A stretch of DNA of 47,625 bases from a virus. The notes below the pieces were generated by a model. That model saw only the letters and a list, made by a program, of their open reading frames with translations. It ran no database searches and was not told the origin of the DNA. Shown in pieces: positions 39,064-46,348 of this stretch. The DNA lies in IMG/VR virus record IMGVR_UViG_3300033145_001371, positions 1 through 47,625 of that record, one strand, 5' to 3'. Position numbers and translations under genes: made by a program. The first letter of the stretch is position 1, and each line of letters starts with the position of its first letter.

Positions 39064-39291
39064 ATGCGAGAAAAAACATTAAAACTATATATCTGGGAAG
39101 GCGTATTATGTGATTATTATTGTGGGATGATAGTAGCTTTGGCTCATAGTATAGAAGAGGCAAGAAAAATTGTTAAAAAAACAGACCCTTATATAAAATA
39201 CTATCTAAAAGATTTGGATAAAAATCCCAGAATAATATATCTAACAAAAAATACAAGACCTGTAGCGTTTACAGTTTACGGACATAGTTAA
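39064..39291 (+). CDS. small hypothetical protein in a repeat-flanked cassette
   Basis: A 75-residue protein with an N-terminal beta part (L-K-L-Y-I-W-E-G) and a helix typical of small viral proteins (S-I-E-E-A-R-K-I-V). AAAAGGAGAAGC precedes ATG 39064. It lies between two 13-bp direct repeats. No family recognised. Confidence 0.6.
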   Translation: MREKTLKLYIWEGVLCDYYCGMIVALAHSIEEARKIVKKTDPYIKYYLKDLDKNPRIIYLTKNTRPVAFTVYGHS

Positions 39292-39300
39292 ATGAAGCCT
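39288..39300. repeat. 13-bp direct repeat, right copy
   Basis: Second copy of TTAAATGAAGCCT (see 39028). It overlaps the stop codon of the cassette gene. Confidence 0.7.
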
Positions 39301-39313
39301 AAAGGACAAATAT

Positions 39314-39697
39314 ATGAATAAGCAGATAAAATTATCAATACCACAAGTGCCGTTGAGCATAAATGAGACTAGAGGTATGAATATTCACAAATTGAAAAGA
39401 ATAAAGGATATGTGGGTTGATGAAGTTTGGGTAGCGTCAGTTAAAAGTAAAGTAGGGCTTCATCCACTTGAAAAAGCTCATATATCTATCAAGATATTCT
39501 TTAAAACGAATGCCAAAAGAGATGCTGACAACTATCCCTGTAAAGAGGTGATAGACGCTATTAAGAACAACGGGCTAATTCTGGACGATAACTATGACGT
39601 GATAGGCAAGACAGATATTGACATTACAGGCAGGGATAGAAACAATCCGAGAGTAGAAATTGTTGTAGAAGAGATAACCGAAAAGGAGTTAAAATGA
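39314..39697 (+). CDS. rusA: RusA-type Holliday junction resolvase
   Basis: A 127-residue protein. It carries the RusA motif R-D70-A-D72-N-Y-x-K-x-x-x-D and D91 in L-I-L-D-D-N-Y, with the conserved Lys at 77. The three acidic residues needed for metal-dependent cleavage are in place. It would resolve branched DNA from replication or recombination before packaging. The ribosome site is weak (AAAGGACAAAT). Confidence 0.88.
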   Translation: MNKQIKLSIPQVPLSINETRGMNIHKLKRIKDMWVDEVWVASVKSKVGLHPLEKAHISIKIFFKTNAKRDADNYPCKEVIDAIKNNGLILDDNYDVIGKTDIDITGRDRNNPRVEIVVEEITEKELK

Positions 39698-39945
39698 ATA
39701 GATATTTAGAAGCACAGGAGAAAACAGTATCAGATATTATCAATGAAGCAATAGCACAGATTAATAAGTGGGGATTTCAGAGACACACGTTTGAAGAATG
39801 GGATGTTATCCTAAAAGAGGAGTTTGCAGAGTTTAAGTGTAAAGTTATAGCCGCAAAAGAGTCTGGTTATGATGAGTTAATACATACTGTAGCGGTTGGA
39901 TTAGCTTGGTTGGTTGATATAAAACTAAAAAAAGGAGCTACCTAA
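39694..39945 (+). CDS. MazG-like NTP pyrophosphohydrolase
   Basis: An 83-residue protein with K-W-G-F-Q-R-H, E-E-W-D-V-I-L-K-E-E-F-A-E-F and H-T-V-A-V-G-L-A-W-L, the short MazG-like/DUF550 pattern in which the E-E-x-x-E helix binds magnesium. Phage MazG-like enzymes act on nucleotide pools or alarmones. It overlaps RusA by four bases, so both are co-translated. Confidence 0.7.
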   Translation: MNRYLEAQEKTVSDIINEAIAQINKWGFQRHTFEEWDVILKEEFAEFKCKVIAAKESGYDELIHTVAVGLAWLVDIKLKKGAT

Positions 39946-40178
39946 TGCCAAAAACAAAATTAGAAAAAAGAGTTGAGTGGATTAAGAAAATCAAGAGCTA
40001 TAGAAATCCAGAATGTAGCTATCCCTGGAGTTTAAGCTCTGTAGGCTATTGCTGGGGATATGCTTTGTTAAGGGATAAATTTGGGACCTCTACAGAAAAA
40101 ATAACATTCAAAACTATGTATAAAAAATGGCAGAAAGAACATTGCGAAAAATGTGAATATTGGGAAGGGAATAAATAA
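39945..40178 (+). CDS. small Cys- and aromatic-rich protein
   Basis: A 77-residue protein with C-E-K-C at the C-terminus and two further Cys, possibly a metal site. Many Trp and Tyr. ATG overlaps the preceding stop (TAATG) behind AAAGGAG. No family recognised. Confidence 0.55.
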   Translation: MPKTKLEKRVEWIKKIKSYRNPECSYPWSLSSVGYCWGYALLRDKFGTSTEKITFKTMYKKWQKEHCEKCEYWEGNK

Positions 40179-40558
40179 TGAGCTGGAAGGCAATAAAAAA
40201 GGAGTATGAGGAGTTGGAAGGTAAAATAGTGTTCAGGGAAACCTATAGCGAGGCTAGGATTTATATCCCAGCGGGCACAAGAAGGAGAGCCAAAATAACA
40301 GGGGATTGTTATTGTAGGATTAACCGGTGGGAAAGTAAAGGATCGAGTGAGAATCATCATAAATTATTTATTCAGTTCTTCAAAAAAGAACATCAAGATT
40401 GCAGGCGAGTCCATCATGGCTCATTTGTTATCTCCAAAAAGATAGCCAAAGAATATACCAAAAATATGAAAATACCCAAAAGAATAGTAATCCCTGTAGT
40501 CACAGATAAGTGTAATATGCTTCTTGACTTACGTGACTTGCAAAAAGAGGAAATTTAA
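40178..40558 (+). CDS. hypothetical protein
   Basis: A 126-residue basic protein with a beta-rich centre (A-R-I-Y-I-P-A-G-T-R-R-R-A-K-I) and C-x-C plus two His-rich spots. Overlapping start with the preceding stop (TAATG). No family recognised. Confidence 0.55.
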   Translation: MSWKAIKKEYEELEGKIVFRETYSEARIYIPAGTRRRAKITGDCYCRINRWESKGSSENHHKLFIQFFKKEHQDCRRVHHGSFVISKKIAKEYTKNMKIPKRIVIPVVTDKCNMLLDLRDLQKEEI

Positions 40559-40695
40559 TGACTGAAAAAAATGAGTTTATATCCTGTATTTATTGCAATT
40601 CAACCAATATCTACGAATGCGACGGGCTTTGGTATTGTAATGTATGCGGGCAGGTCTGGGATAATAACACAATTTTTGAAGGGAGGAAAAATTGA
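40558..40695 (+). CDS. small zinc-ribbon protein
   Basis: A 45-residue protein with C-I-Y-C and C-N-V-C-G-Q-V-W, a zinc ribbon like those of transcription and tRNA-associated factors. The ATG overlaps the preceding stop. It may bind nucleic acid. Confidence 0.62.
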   Translation: MTEKNEFISCIYCNSTNIYECDGLWYCNVCGQVWDNNTIFEGRKN

Positions 40696-40955
40696 TAGAA
40701 AGGAAAAAGGGTGTAGTAACAGTTAGAAACTGGGTTTATTGTGGTGACGGTAATCAGTATAAGGCGTTTTTCGGATGGACAAGATTTGAAAAAGCGGAGG
40801 ATTTGCTTGGATTCAAGCCGGGATCAGGCCAGGCTAATTTTATCATTACTGTAGGATTTACAGACCCCATTTTGATTAGCGGCTGTGAGTTTATAGCTTT
40901 TGAGCAGTGCAATGAATTGACTGGCAAATCTAAGGATATTTTTTTGGTAGAATAG
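40692..40955 (+). CDS. hypothetical protein (TTG start)
   Basis: An 87-residue protein, mixed alpha-beta with many Phe and Gly. TTG 40692 follows GGGAGG and overlaps the preceding stop. No family recognised. Confidence 0.55.
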   Translation: MIERKKGVVTVRNWVYCGDGNQYKAFFGWTRFEKAEDLLGFKPGSGQANFIITVGFTDPILISGCEFIAFEQCNELTGKSKDIFLVE

Positions 40956-40968
40956 AAAGGAGCGTAAA

Positions 40969-41193
40969 ATGATACATAAGGTCAAGGTGATCACCTGGGA
41001 GGTCAGGAGTCATAGGAATTGCACTACGCTTTCAGGGGAAGGAAGGATAACGGATACTACTGTGTCTCCTGTAGTATGGTCAAAGCCTGTTGTGAAGAGA
41101 GCGATATGGCACTTGCAGGACGTGCTGAAATGTATAAAGCGAATTGAGAAGGAGAAAATTAAAAAGAAAGGAGCGCAAGATGAAAGAGATTAA
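40969..41193 (+). CDS. small basic hypothetical protein
   Basis: A 74-residue protein. The N-terminal half is beta-rich (V-K-V-I-T-W-E-V-R-S, G-E-G-R-I-T-D-T-T); the C-terminal half is a basic helix. GAAAGGAGCG precedes ATG 40969. No family recognised. Confidence 0.55.
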   Translation: MIHKVKVITWEVRSHRNCTTLSGEGRITDTTVSPVVWSKPVVKRAIWHLQDVLKCIKRIEKEKIKKKGAQDERD

Positions 41194-41416
41194 GATCAAG
41201 GAGAAGTGGCTTTATGAGGCGATGAATAGGGCGATGGAAAAGAAGGACGGCTACAGACAGGCTCTCGATGCTTTGTCTGATGGTATGAGGGAAACTAATA
41301 AGGTGATAAGCGACCTTTGGTGTGAAATGGAGAAGCTATACAAGCTCGATCCGAAGAAGAGATACTACTATATAAAGAGGACTCATACTCTCCAGGATAC
41401 TTGTGCTAGGAATTGA
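41180..41416 (+). CDS. small helical hypothetical protein
   Basis: A 78-residue charged helical protein. ATG 41180 is preferred over an in-frame ATG at 41144 because GAAAGGAGCG lies just before it. It overlaps the previous gene by 14 bases. It is the last gene before promoter P4. No family recognised. Confidence 0.6.
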   Translation: MKEIKIKEKWLYEAMNRAMEKKDGYRQALDALSDGMRETNKVISDLWCEMEKLYKLDPKKRYYYIKRTHTLQDTCARN

Positions 41417-41441
41417 GAGCCGGCTTGGCTGAAAAGGTCAC

Positions 41442-41469
41442 TTGACAAAAAATATTGAGGTGGTATAAT
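41442..41469 (+). promoter_or_regulatory. promoter P4, sigma-70 consensus
   Basis: TTGACA at 41442-41447 and TATAAT at 41464-41469, spacer 16. Transcription should start near 41476, which is one base before the GTGAGGGAA element of the leader. It is internal to the early region and gives the gene at 41665 its own transcription start. Confidence 0.85.
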
Positions 41470-41475
41470 TAAAAT

Positions 41476-41581
41476 AGTGAGGGAAGAAATGAACATAATC
41501 AAAAATACAATTAGGAAAAAATTAAAAACTGCTCTAGGCTATGTTCAGCCTATTCCCTCACGGAAATTGAGCAGTTTTTTT
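41476..41581 (+). ncRNA. structured leader with possible pseudoknot, ending in a terminator
   Basis: A transcript of about 105 nt from P4. Its 5' end, GTGAGGGAA (41477-41485), is perfectly complementary to TTCCCTCAC (41553-41561), which lies in the loop of the terminator stem. An inner hairpin TAGGCT/AGCCTA (41535-41552) stacks on that stem. Pairing of the 5' end with the loop would make a pseudoknot or compete with the terminator, and would hide the GAGGGAAG ribosome-like site before ATG 41489. It may be an attenuator for 41665 or a small RNA. Confidence 0.6.
41524..41581 (+). terminator. intrinsic terminator
   Basis: AAAAACTGCTC (41524-41534) and GAGCAGTTTTT (41569-41579) form a perfect 11-bp stem, followed by a T-run ending at 41581. 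The long loop is itself structured. The stem begins with A's, so it could act in both directions. Confidence 0.85.
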
Positions 41582-41585
41582 CATT

Positions 41586-41628
41586 GGGCTCGTTATCGGA
41601 CTGCCTTTTGGTTTTCTGGTGCGAGCCC
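41586..41628 (+). other. second hairpin in the 41665 leader
   Basis: GGGCTCG (41586-41592) pairs perfectly with CGAGCCC (41622-41628) around a 29-base U-rich loop. It lies between the terminator and the ribosome site (AAAGGAG, 41652-41658) of the membrane-protein gene. Confidence 0.6.
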
Positions 41629-41664
41629 GTACTATTTTGAAAAAACTAATAAAAGGAGAAGTAG

Positions 41665-42075
41665 ATGGCAGAAAAGAAAAAGAGAAAAGGTTGGATGGTC
41701 GCCCTAGGAATGATATTTTTTCTGATAATTCTTATGGCAGGGGTCGGGATTCTGGTAAGTGATAGCGAAACAACCAAAACAGAAGTAGTGCAAACTAAGA
41801 CCCTGAGTGCAGAAATAACGTTTGATGGATCTCAATTCATTATCACTAATAATGATAATTATACCTGGACTTCAGTCAAGTTTATGCTGAATAGCGGCAT
41901 TATTAGTGATGGCTATGTTCTGAGATATTCCCGAATTGAAGCAAAGACTACTTATACCGTAGGAACGTTGCAGTTTGCCAAATCAGACGGAACAAGATTC
42001 AACCCTATTACTATGAAACCGCAAAGTATTGTTATTCTTGCTGACCAGGGAAATTGTGCCCTCTACTGGAAATGA
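41665..42075 (+). CDS. membrane-anchored extracellular beta-domain protein (cargo candidate)
   Basis: A 136-residue protein. A basic start (KKKRKGW) and one membrane span (residues 9-31) are followed by an outside domain of about 100 residues with an immunoglobulin-like beta pattern (A-E-I-T-F-D-G-S-Q-F-I-I-T-N-N-D, W-T-S-V-K-F-M-L-N). It has its own promoter P4 and regulated leader. That is typical of a moron-type gene expressed apart from the rest, for example for superinfection exclusion or host surface change; this role is inference. AAAGGAG precedes ATG 41665. Confidence 0.65.
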   Translation: MAEKKKRKGWMVALGMIFFLIILMAGVGILVSDSETTKTEVVQTKTLSAEITFDGSQFIITNNDNYTWTSVKFMLNSGIISDGYVLRYSRIEAKTTYTVGTLQFAKSDGTRFNPITMKPQSIVILADQGNCALYWK

Positions 42076-42095
42076 TTAGAATATAAGGAGGTAGA

Positions 42096-42326
42096 ATGAA
42101 TATAGAAAAATTAGCTAAGTTTTTTTACTCAAGTAATTCAAGCAATGATGTTCCCTTTAGATTATCCCTATCGGCAGGACAATATAGCGGGTTTGACTTA
42201 GATGAGGAGCAAATAAAGGAATTATTGAAATTTTTACAAGACGAAAAGAACTATAATAAGGAAAAATTTCAAGGTTTCCTAGAGAAATGGATTTATCCGA
42301 ATGAGAGGACAAAAAATGAACTATAA
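42096..42326 (+). CDS. small hypothetical protein
   Basis: A 76-residue protein (F-D-L-D-E-E-Q-I-K-E-L-L-K-F-L helix) after TAAGGAGG. It overlaps the replication gene by 11 bases. No family recognised. Confidence 0.6.
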   Translation: MNIEKLAKFFYSSNSSNDVPFRLSLSAGQYSGFDLDEEQIKELLKFLQDEKNYNKEKFQGFLEKWIYPNERTKNEL

Positions 42327-43017
42327 CGGATGGCTTCGTTTTCATAGGAAACAGTGGGGTAATTGGATTAGTGAGGATAAACCATTTTGTAAAGGATATG
42401 CTTGGACTTATTTATACTCTGAAGCTAATTGGGAAGATGAAATATGGGCAAAAGAAAACGTTAAAATTAAAAGAGGACAGCTTCCTACTTCTGTTAATAA
42501 ATTGGCACAAAATTGGGGGTGGAGTAGAGGCAAAGTTAATACGTTTCTAACCAGACTCAAAAATGATAGGATGATTGACATCGAAAAGACAATAAAATAT
42601 ATCGTGGTAACTATTATCAATTATGAGTTATACCAATCAAAGGAAGGTGAACCTGACACAAACCTGACACAAAAAAGACATAAAACCTTACATACTATAA
42701 GAAGTAAAGAAGTTAAGAATATAAAAAGAACTACTACTACTAAACAGAAGCAGAAAATTAACTTCGACTTTGATAAAGAAATTTGGGAAAATATTACAGA
42801 TAAAGATATTGTCTCTTGGAGTAATGCTTATCCTGCATGTCGGATAGATCTTGAATTAAAGCAAATGGAACAGTGGTTATTGAGTAATCCTGATAAAAAG
42901 AAAAGCAGATATAGAAGATTTATTACTAACTGGCTTATAAGGTCACAGGATAAAGGTGGCACAAAAGGGCTAGTAAAAGACAATATCGACAACTTACCAA
43001 ACTTGATGGAGGACTAA
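42316..43017 (+). CDS. replisome organiser / replication initiation protein
   Basis: About 233 residues from ATG 42316; ATG 42301 is in frame but poorly placed. The N-terminal domain is a winged helix typical of phage replisome organisers (Y-L-Y-S-E-A-N-W, R-G-Q-L-P-T-S-V-N-K-L-A, G-W-S-R-G-K-V-N-T-F-L). A linker and a C-terminal helical region (M-E-Q-W-L-L-S-N-P-D-K-K-K-S-R-Y-R-R-F-I-T-N-W-L) follow, as in helicase-loading proteins. Two 11-bp iterons lie in the linker-coding DNA. It stops one base before the helicase gene. Confidence 0.82.
   Translation: MNYNGWLRFHRKQWGNWISEDKPFCKGYAWTYLYSEANWEDEIWAKENVKIKRGQLPTSVNKLAQNWGWSRGKVNTFLTRLKNDRMIDIEKTIKYIVVTIINYELYQSKEGEPDTNLTQKRHKTLHTIRSKEVKNIKRTTTTKQKQKINFDFDKEIWENITDKDIVSWSNAYPACRIDLELKQMEQWLLSNPDKKKSRYRRFITNWLIRSQDKGGTKGLVKDNIDNLPNLMED
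42650..42671. repeat. two tandem 11-bp iterons, possible replication origin
   Basis: AACCTGACACA occurs twice in a row (42650-42660 and 42661-42671) in the middle of the organiser gene, followed by about 80 bases of A-rich DNA. Lambdoid and similar phages keep their origin inside the initiator gene in this way. Confidence 0.55.
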
Positions 43018-44283
43018 ATGGAAATAGAAAAGGCTTTTCTGGCCAACCTGATAACAGGCGGACTCAAAGAGGCCAAAAAGATTAAGGAGATTATTCACCC
43101 GAATGATTTCATAGTAGAAATGCACCAGGAAATATATCAGGCAATAGTCGAATTTGTGGAGAATGATAAGCCGTTTGACGCCCCTCTCCTGATTGACCAT
43201 CTGCGGGTTCATTCTCGTCTGGCGAATGCGACTACACCTGTTAGATATTCTAAGGTAATCCTAGATATATTGGATTGGAAGGTTAGCTCTGCTCTCCAGG
43301 GTGAGTATATCGAGAAGTTCTATGAACAGAGATTGCGCAGGAAAATATCAGCAATCATAGAAGAGCTTCCTGAGAATTTTGACAAGGTTGACCCTGCCGA
43401 TTTTTTCAAAAAGATAGATAATATCAAAAAAGAGGTGAAGGGAATAAGTGAGTTTGTCAAGCTATCAGATATAATGAGCAGAGTCCTGGATAGCATAGAG
43501 AAAAAGCAGGGCGTAGACTTCCAGTTCTCACTTATGGATTTAAACAATTCGCTAGGTGGGCTAGCTAGAGGCGAGTTGCTGCTTATCGGCGGTTTCACCT
43601 CGCAGGGCAAATCTAGCCTGTGCATCCAAATGGCTATGGACTTCGCCGAGCAGGGCAAAAAGGTGCTATTCTGCTCCTCAGAGATGAGCGAGTTCGAGAC
43701 CGCCAGGAGAGTTTTGGGTAATTACTGTGACTTGGTAATTAGCGACTTGAGAAGGGGGATACTGGAAAGGGACATATCTGAATTACGAGACGTGATAGAT
43801 ACATTGAAATCCTGGAAGGTTGTCCTCCATATTATATCCAGCACTGAGCAAGTCGGTAAAGCAGTGCTTAAATACCAGCCTGACATTGTTATAGTCGACC
43901 ATCTGCATAATCTGAGAGGACAGGGCAGGAGTCCTTATGAGCGAACTACTTATAATATTAAAAGTTTGCATGAAATCTGCAGAGTGGAAAGGGTAGGAAT
44001 GGTAGTTGCCAGTCAGCTCCACAGGCCACAAGATGAGAAGTTGAGACCTCCCAGAATATCTGACTTGAGGGAAAGCGGGGCGGTGGAGGAGACGGCCAAC
44101 AGTATCATTCTGCTATACTGGAAGAACCAGAGGGAGAACGGGGAGATAAAAGAACAGGAAATAATGGAGGTCAGACTGGTCAAGAACAGGGACGGCAAGA
44201 CTGGCAAATTTCCTATGCTTTTTGAACCTCGCTATTGTAGGTTTAGAAATATTTTCAAGGGAGATATACCAAATGGCAAGTAA
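43018..44283 (+). CDS. dnaB: replicative DNA helicase, DnaB-like
   Basis: A 421-residue protein. An N-terminal DnaB domain (residues 1-110) and linker are followed by the RecA-type core: Walker A G-G-F-T-S-Q-G-K-S-S (191-200), S-S-E-M-S (220-224), Walker B V-I-V-D-H-L-H-N (291-298), the Q-L-H-R-P segment, and S-D-L-R-E-S-G-A-V-E-E-T-A-N near 350. All core motifs are intact. It follows the organiser gene directly and would be loaded by it. No primase or polymerase gene is seen, so the host supplies those. Confidence 0.93.
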   Translation: MEIEKAFLANLITGGLKEAKKIKEIIHPNDFIVEMHQEIYQAIVEFVENDKPFDAPLLIDHLRVHSRLANATTPVRYSKVILDILDWKVSSALQGEYIEKFYEQRLRRKISAIIEELPENFDKVDPADFFKKIDNIKKEVKGISEFVKLSDIMSRVLDSIEKKQGVDFQFSLMDLNNSLGGLARGELLLIGGFTSQGKSSLCIQMAMDFAEQGKKVLFCSSEMSEFETARRVLGNYCDLVISDLRRGILERDISELRDVIDTLKSWKVVLHIISSTEQVGKAVLKYQPDIVIVDHLHNLRGQGRSPYERTTYNIKSLHEICRVERVGMVVASQLHRPQDEKLRPPRISDLRESGAVEETANSIILLYWKNQRENGEIKEQEIMEVRLVKNRDGKTGKFPMLFEPRYCRFRNIFKGDIPNGK

Positions 44284-44548
44284 GCTGCTTGAGATTTGCA
44301 AAAGGCATAATCCCGAAATTAAGGAGATTGTTGATGATATTGAAAGGGGGGATAGAATGGCAAATGAGAAGGTCAAAATGCAGGTTATCCTGTTCGATAT
44401 TGTCAATCATCTGAGGGAGAAGGGCATAATAGACGATGAGAGGAAGGAATACTATATGAGTAAGCTGGTCAAAGGTATGGATATGATGGCTGACAGGGAT
44501 TTCTGGGAGCTTATAGACGATATGTGGACAGTAATACAAAGGAGCTAA
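44273..44548 (+). CDS. small helical hypothetical protein
   Basis: A 91-residue protein from ATG 44273, behind AAGGGAGATATACC, overlapping the helicase gene by 11 bases; an earlier in-frame start at 44222 lies inside the helicase gene without a site. Charged helices with many Met and Asp. No family recognised; position suggests a replication accessory role. Confidence 0.6.
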   Translation: MASKLLEICKRHNPEIKEIVDDIERGDRMANEKVKMQVILFDIVNHLREKGIIDDERKEYYMSKLVKGMDMMADRDFWELIDDMWTVIQRS

Positions 44549-44549
44549 A

Positions 44550-44804
44550 ATGGACTCATTCGTAGCAACCAAAAAAGGCAAGCGGATAGTAGTCAGTTTG
44601 GATGATAAGGTAGTAATTGAGCGTCACACCAATAGGATAAATGCAATCAATAAGTTCGATGCTAGGAAGAAGGAGCTGAAGAAACTAGGCTACCATATCC
44701 AGCATATTGCAGTCGATACTATCCAGGGCAAGCGTATCGAGAGGAGCGAGTCCGTCCAGCGGCAGAGGAAGATCAGGGTATTAGGGCAATGGGTAAATGC
44801 GTGA
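44550..44804 (+). CDS. small basic hypothetical protein
   Basis: An 84-residue basic protein, beta-rich at the start (R-I-V-V-S-L-D-D-K-V-V-I-E-R-H) and helical later. AAAGGAGC precedes ATG 44550. No family recognised; it could bind nucleic acid. Confidence 0.6.
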   Translation: MDSFVATKKGKRIVVSLDDKVVIERHTNRINAINKFDARKKELKKLGYHIQHIAVDTIQGKRIERSESVQRQRKIRVLGQWVNA

Positions 44805-44822
44805 AAGGGGGAGAAAGAAGCA

Positions 44823-44954
44823 ATGAACTATAAAGAGTTAACGAAGAAGATAAAGGAAGCAGAAGCACATAGAGAGTTTGCACAAGCTACTGAAACACGG
44901 GATTTCTGGAAAGGTTATATCTATGCTTTAAAGGAAGTTAGAAAAGGAGAATAA
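44823..44954 (+). CDS. small helical protein
   Basis: A 43-residue charged helical protein ending in Y-I-Y-A-L-K-E-V-R-K. Ribosome site GGGGGAGAAAG. The pattern W-K-G-Y-I-Y-A-L-K resembles other mini-proteins here (compare 38618). No family recognised. Confidence 0.5.
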   Translation: MNYKELTKKIKEAEAHREFAQATETRDFWKGYIYALKEVRKGE

Positions 44955-44977
44955 TAAGGGATAAAGGGAGATAAAAA

Positions 44978-45175
44978 ATGTTGTCATCATTAGAATTACT
45001 TGAACGGGAACGGCTGAATCACTTACATTTTATAGAAAAGTATAGTAGAGATCCTGAAACTGCTCAGTATGTTTGGAAAGAAGTTGAAGAATCACATAAG
45101 CAATTGAAACGACTAAATATAGCAATTCAGAAGTTGAGTAAGGAATGGAAGGAAAAAAATGATACCAAAATATAG
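44978..45175 (+). CDS. small coiled-coil protein
   Basis: A 65-residue charged helical protein (E-L-L-E-R-E-R-L-N-H-L-H-F-I-E-K, L-K-R-L-N-I-A-I-Q-K-L) after AAGGGAG. Probably a helical hairpin. No family recognised. Confidence 0.55.
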   Translation: MLSSLELLERERLNHLHFIEKYSRDPETAQYVWKEVEESHKQLKRLNIAIQKLSKEWKEKNDTKI

Positions 45176-45198
45176 AGTATATTCAGAGAAGGACGGAG

Positions 45199-45627
45199 AT
45201 GACTAAACAGGAAATACTTAAACAAGCACAACGTCGGGTATGTGAGGCATATAAGGAGCTACAGTCAGCAGTAGTGTGTTTAACGGAGACTAACGCTTTA
45301 TTAGAAGAAGTAATCAACAGGGAGGATAAGGAGGAAATCAAGATGAAAATAATGGCAATATGGGATAGGCATATACCAGCACCAGAAAGCTCAACGATAT
45401 TTTGCTTATTAGATAACGGGGAATTTTTAGAACTTAGATTGGATACAGAATATAAAGGGACTGATGCGGAAGGAAAATCACTCTATAAAGAAACAGGAGA
45501 GCCTTATTACGAGGCAACTTTTGGCAAAGGGGACAGATTTACGTTTGGAGAAGCGAACTATATGATAAGGAATTTTGGAGGGACGTTGTTAATAAATTTT
45601 GAAGAAAAAGTAAAAGGTAATAATTGA
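45199..45627 (+). CDS. hypothetical protein, possibly two products
   Basis: A 142-residue protein. Residues 1-48 are a helix; from residue 49 a beta-rich domain (S-S-T-I-F-C-L-L-D-N-G-E-F-L-E-L-R-L) follows. A strong site AAGGAGGAAATC stands before an internal in-frame ATG near 45343, so the second domain could also be made alone. No family recognised. Confidence 0.55.
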   Translation: MTKQEILKQAQRRVCEAYKELQSAVVCLTETNALLEEVINREDKEEIKMKIMAIWDRHIPAPESSTIFCLLDNGEFLELRLDTEYKGTDAEGKSLYKETGEPYYEATFGKGDRFTFGEANYMIRNFGGTLLINFEEKVKGNN

Positions 45628-45641
45628 AAGGGAATAAAATT

Positions 45642-46103
45642 ATGAGAAAAAGTTGGCGGTCAAAAAATTTGATTGACTATATAGCTAAAATATGGCTAAA
45701 ATATGGTGGAGATTTTGAAGGATTTAGGGCATGCTCTACTGTGATAGAACAAAGGATAATGTTAAGAGGAGCAAGCCGAAAAAACATTATGGGATTAAAG
45801 GAGCTAACCATGCCAAAACTAACCACAGAAGAAATGTTGATGAAAGATATTAGAATTAAGGAAGGAAATAGAAGCAAAGGCGGACTGAATGAAATACCTA
45901 CTACTCCAAGACCAGAGCCACCAAAGCCCCAGGGTATAAAAAGGGAACTAACCATAGAGTCAGAGAATATAGCGGGGATTAGGAAGATTTTGCAAGAGAT
46001 ATTGTTAGAAGCTCAGTATATACAAATTCCAACAACTAGGTATAACATCATCGGACAGGTCAAAAGGATTGACAGGCTATTGCCAAAGGAGCAAGCTAAA
46101 TGA
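45642..46103 (+). CDS. hypothetical protein with duplicated C-terminal module
   Basis: About 153 residues from ATG 45642; TTG 45624 is an alternative. From ATG 45810, preceded by AAAGGAGCTAACC, the sequence M-P-K-L-T-T-E-E repeats the start of the gene at 37493, and both end in I-D-(R/K)-L-L-P. A Pro-rich insert lies between. Either one long protein or a separate product from 45810 is made. The N-terminal part (residues 1-56) has no recognised relative. Confidence 0.55.
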   Translation: MRKSWRSKNLIDYIAKIWLKYGGDFEGFRACSTVIEQRIMLRGASRKNIMGLKELTMPKLTTEEMLMKDIRIKEGNRSKGGLNEIPTTPRPEPPKPQGIKRELTIESENIAGIRKILQEILLEAQYIQIPTTRYNIIGQVKRIDRLLPKEQAK

Positions 46104-46348
46104 ACAAAATCCTGTACGACAAAATAACCAGTAACGACAACTGGGTGCTGGTAGCCCAGGCGCTCATAGACAAACAGGCTGAGATAGTGGAGCACTATAA
46201 TGCAATAAGGGATTGGATAACTGAAACTGAGAAGATTCTGAATAATATGAATGAATTTAATCATATTTCTGTAAAGAAATTAGAGAAGGTAATGAACTGG
46301 ATAAACGGGCTGGAGAAATTGGCTGAGAAGCAGGAGATAATTAAGTGA
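46100..46348 (+). CDS. small helical hypothetical protein
   Basis: An 82-residue helical protein with ATGA overlap to the preceding gene. Pattern W-V-L-V-A-Q-A-L-I-D-K-Q-A-E-I-V and W-I-N-G-L-E-K-L. No family recognised. Confidence 0.55.
   Translation: MNKILYDKITSNDNWVLVAQALIDKQAEIVEHYNAIRDWITETEKILNNMNEFNHISVKKLEKVMNWINGLEKLAEKQEIIK

Noticed and set aside
41477-41707. Open frame of 76 codons running through the P4 leader
   Set aside because: It passes through both arms of the terminator and the second hairpin and overlaps the start of the membrane-protein gene in another frame. The sequence is better explained as structured RNA.
45159-45206. 15-codon frame between the genes at 44978 and 45199
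   Set aside because: Too short, and the upstream purines also serve the neighbouring gene.
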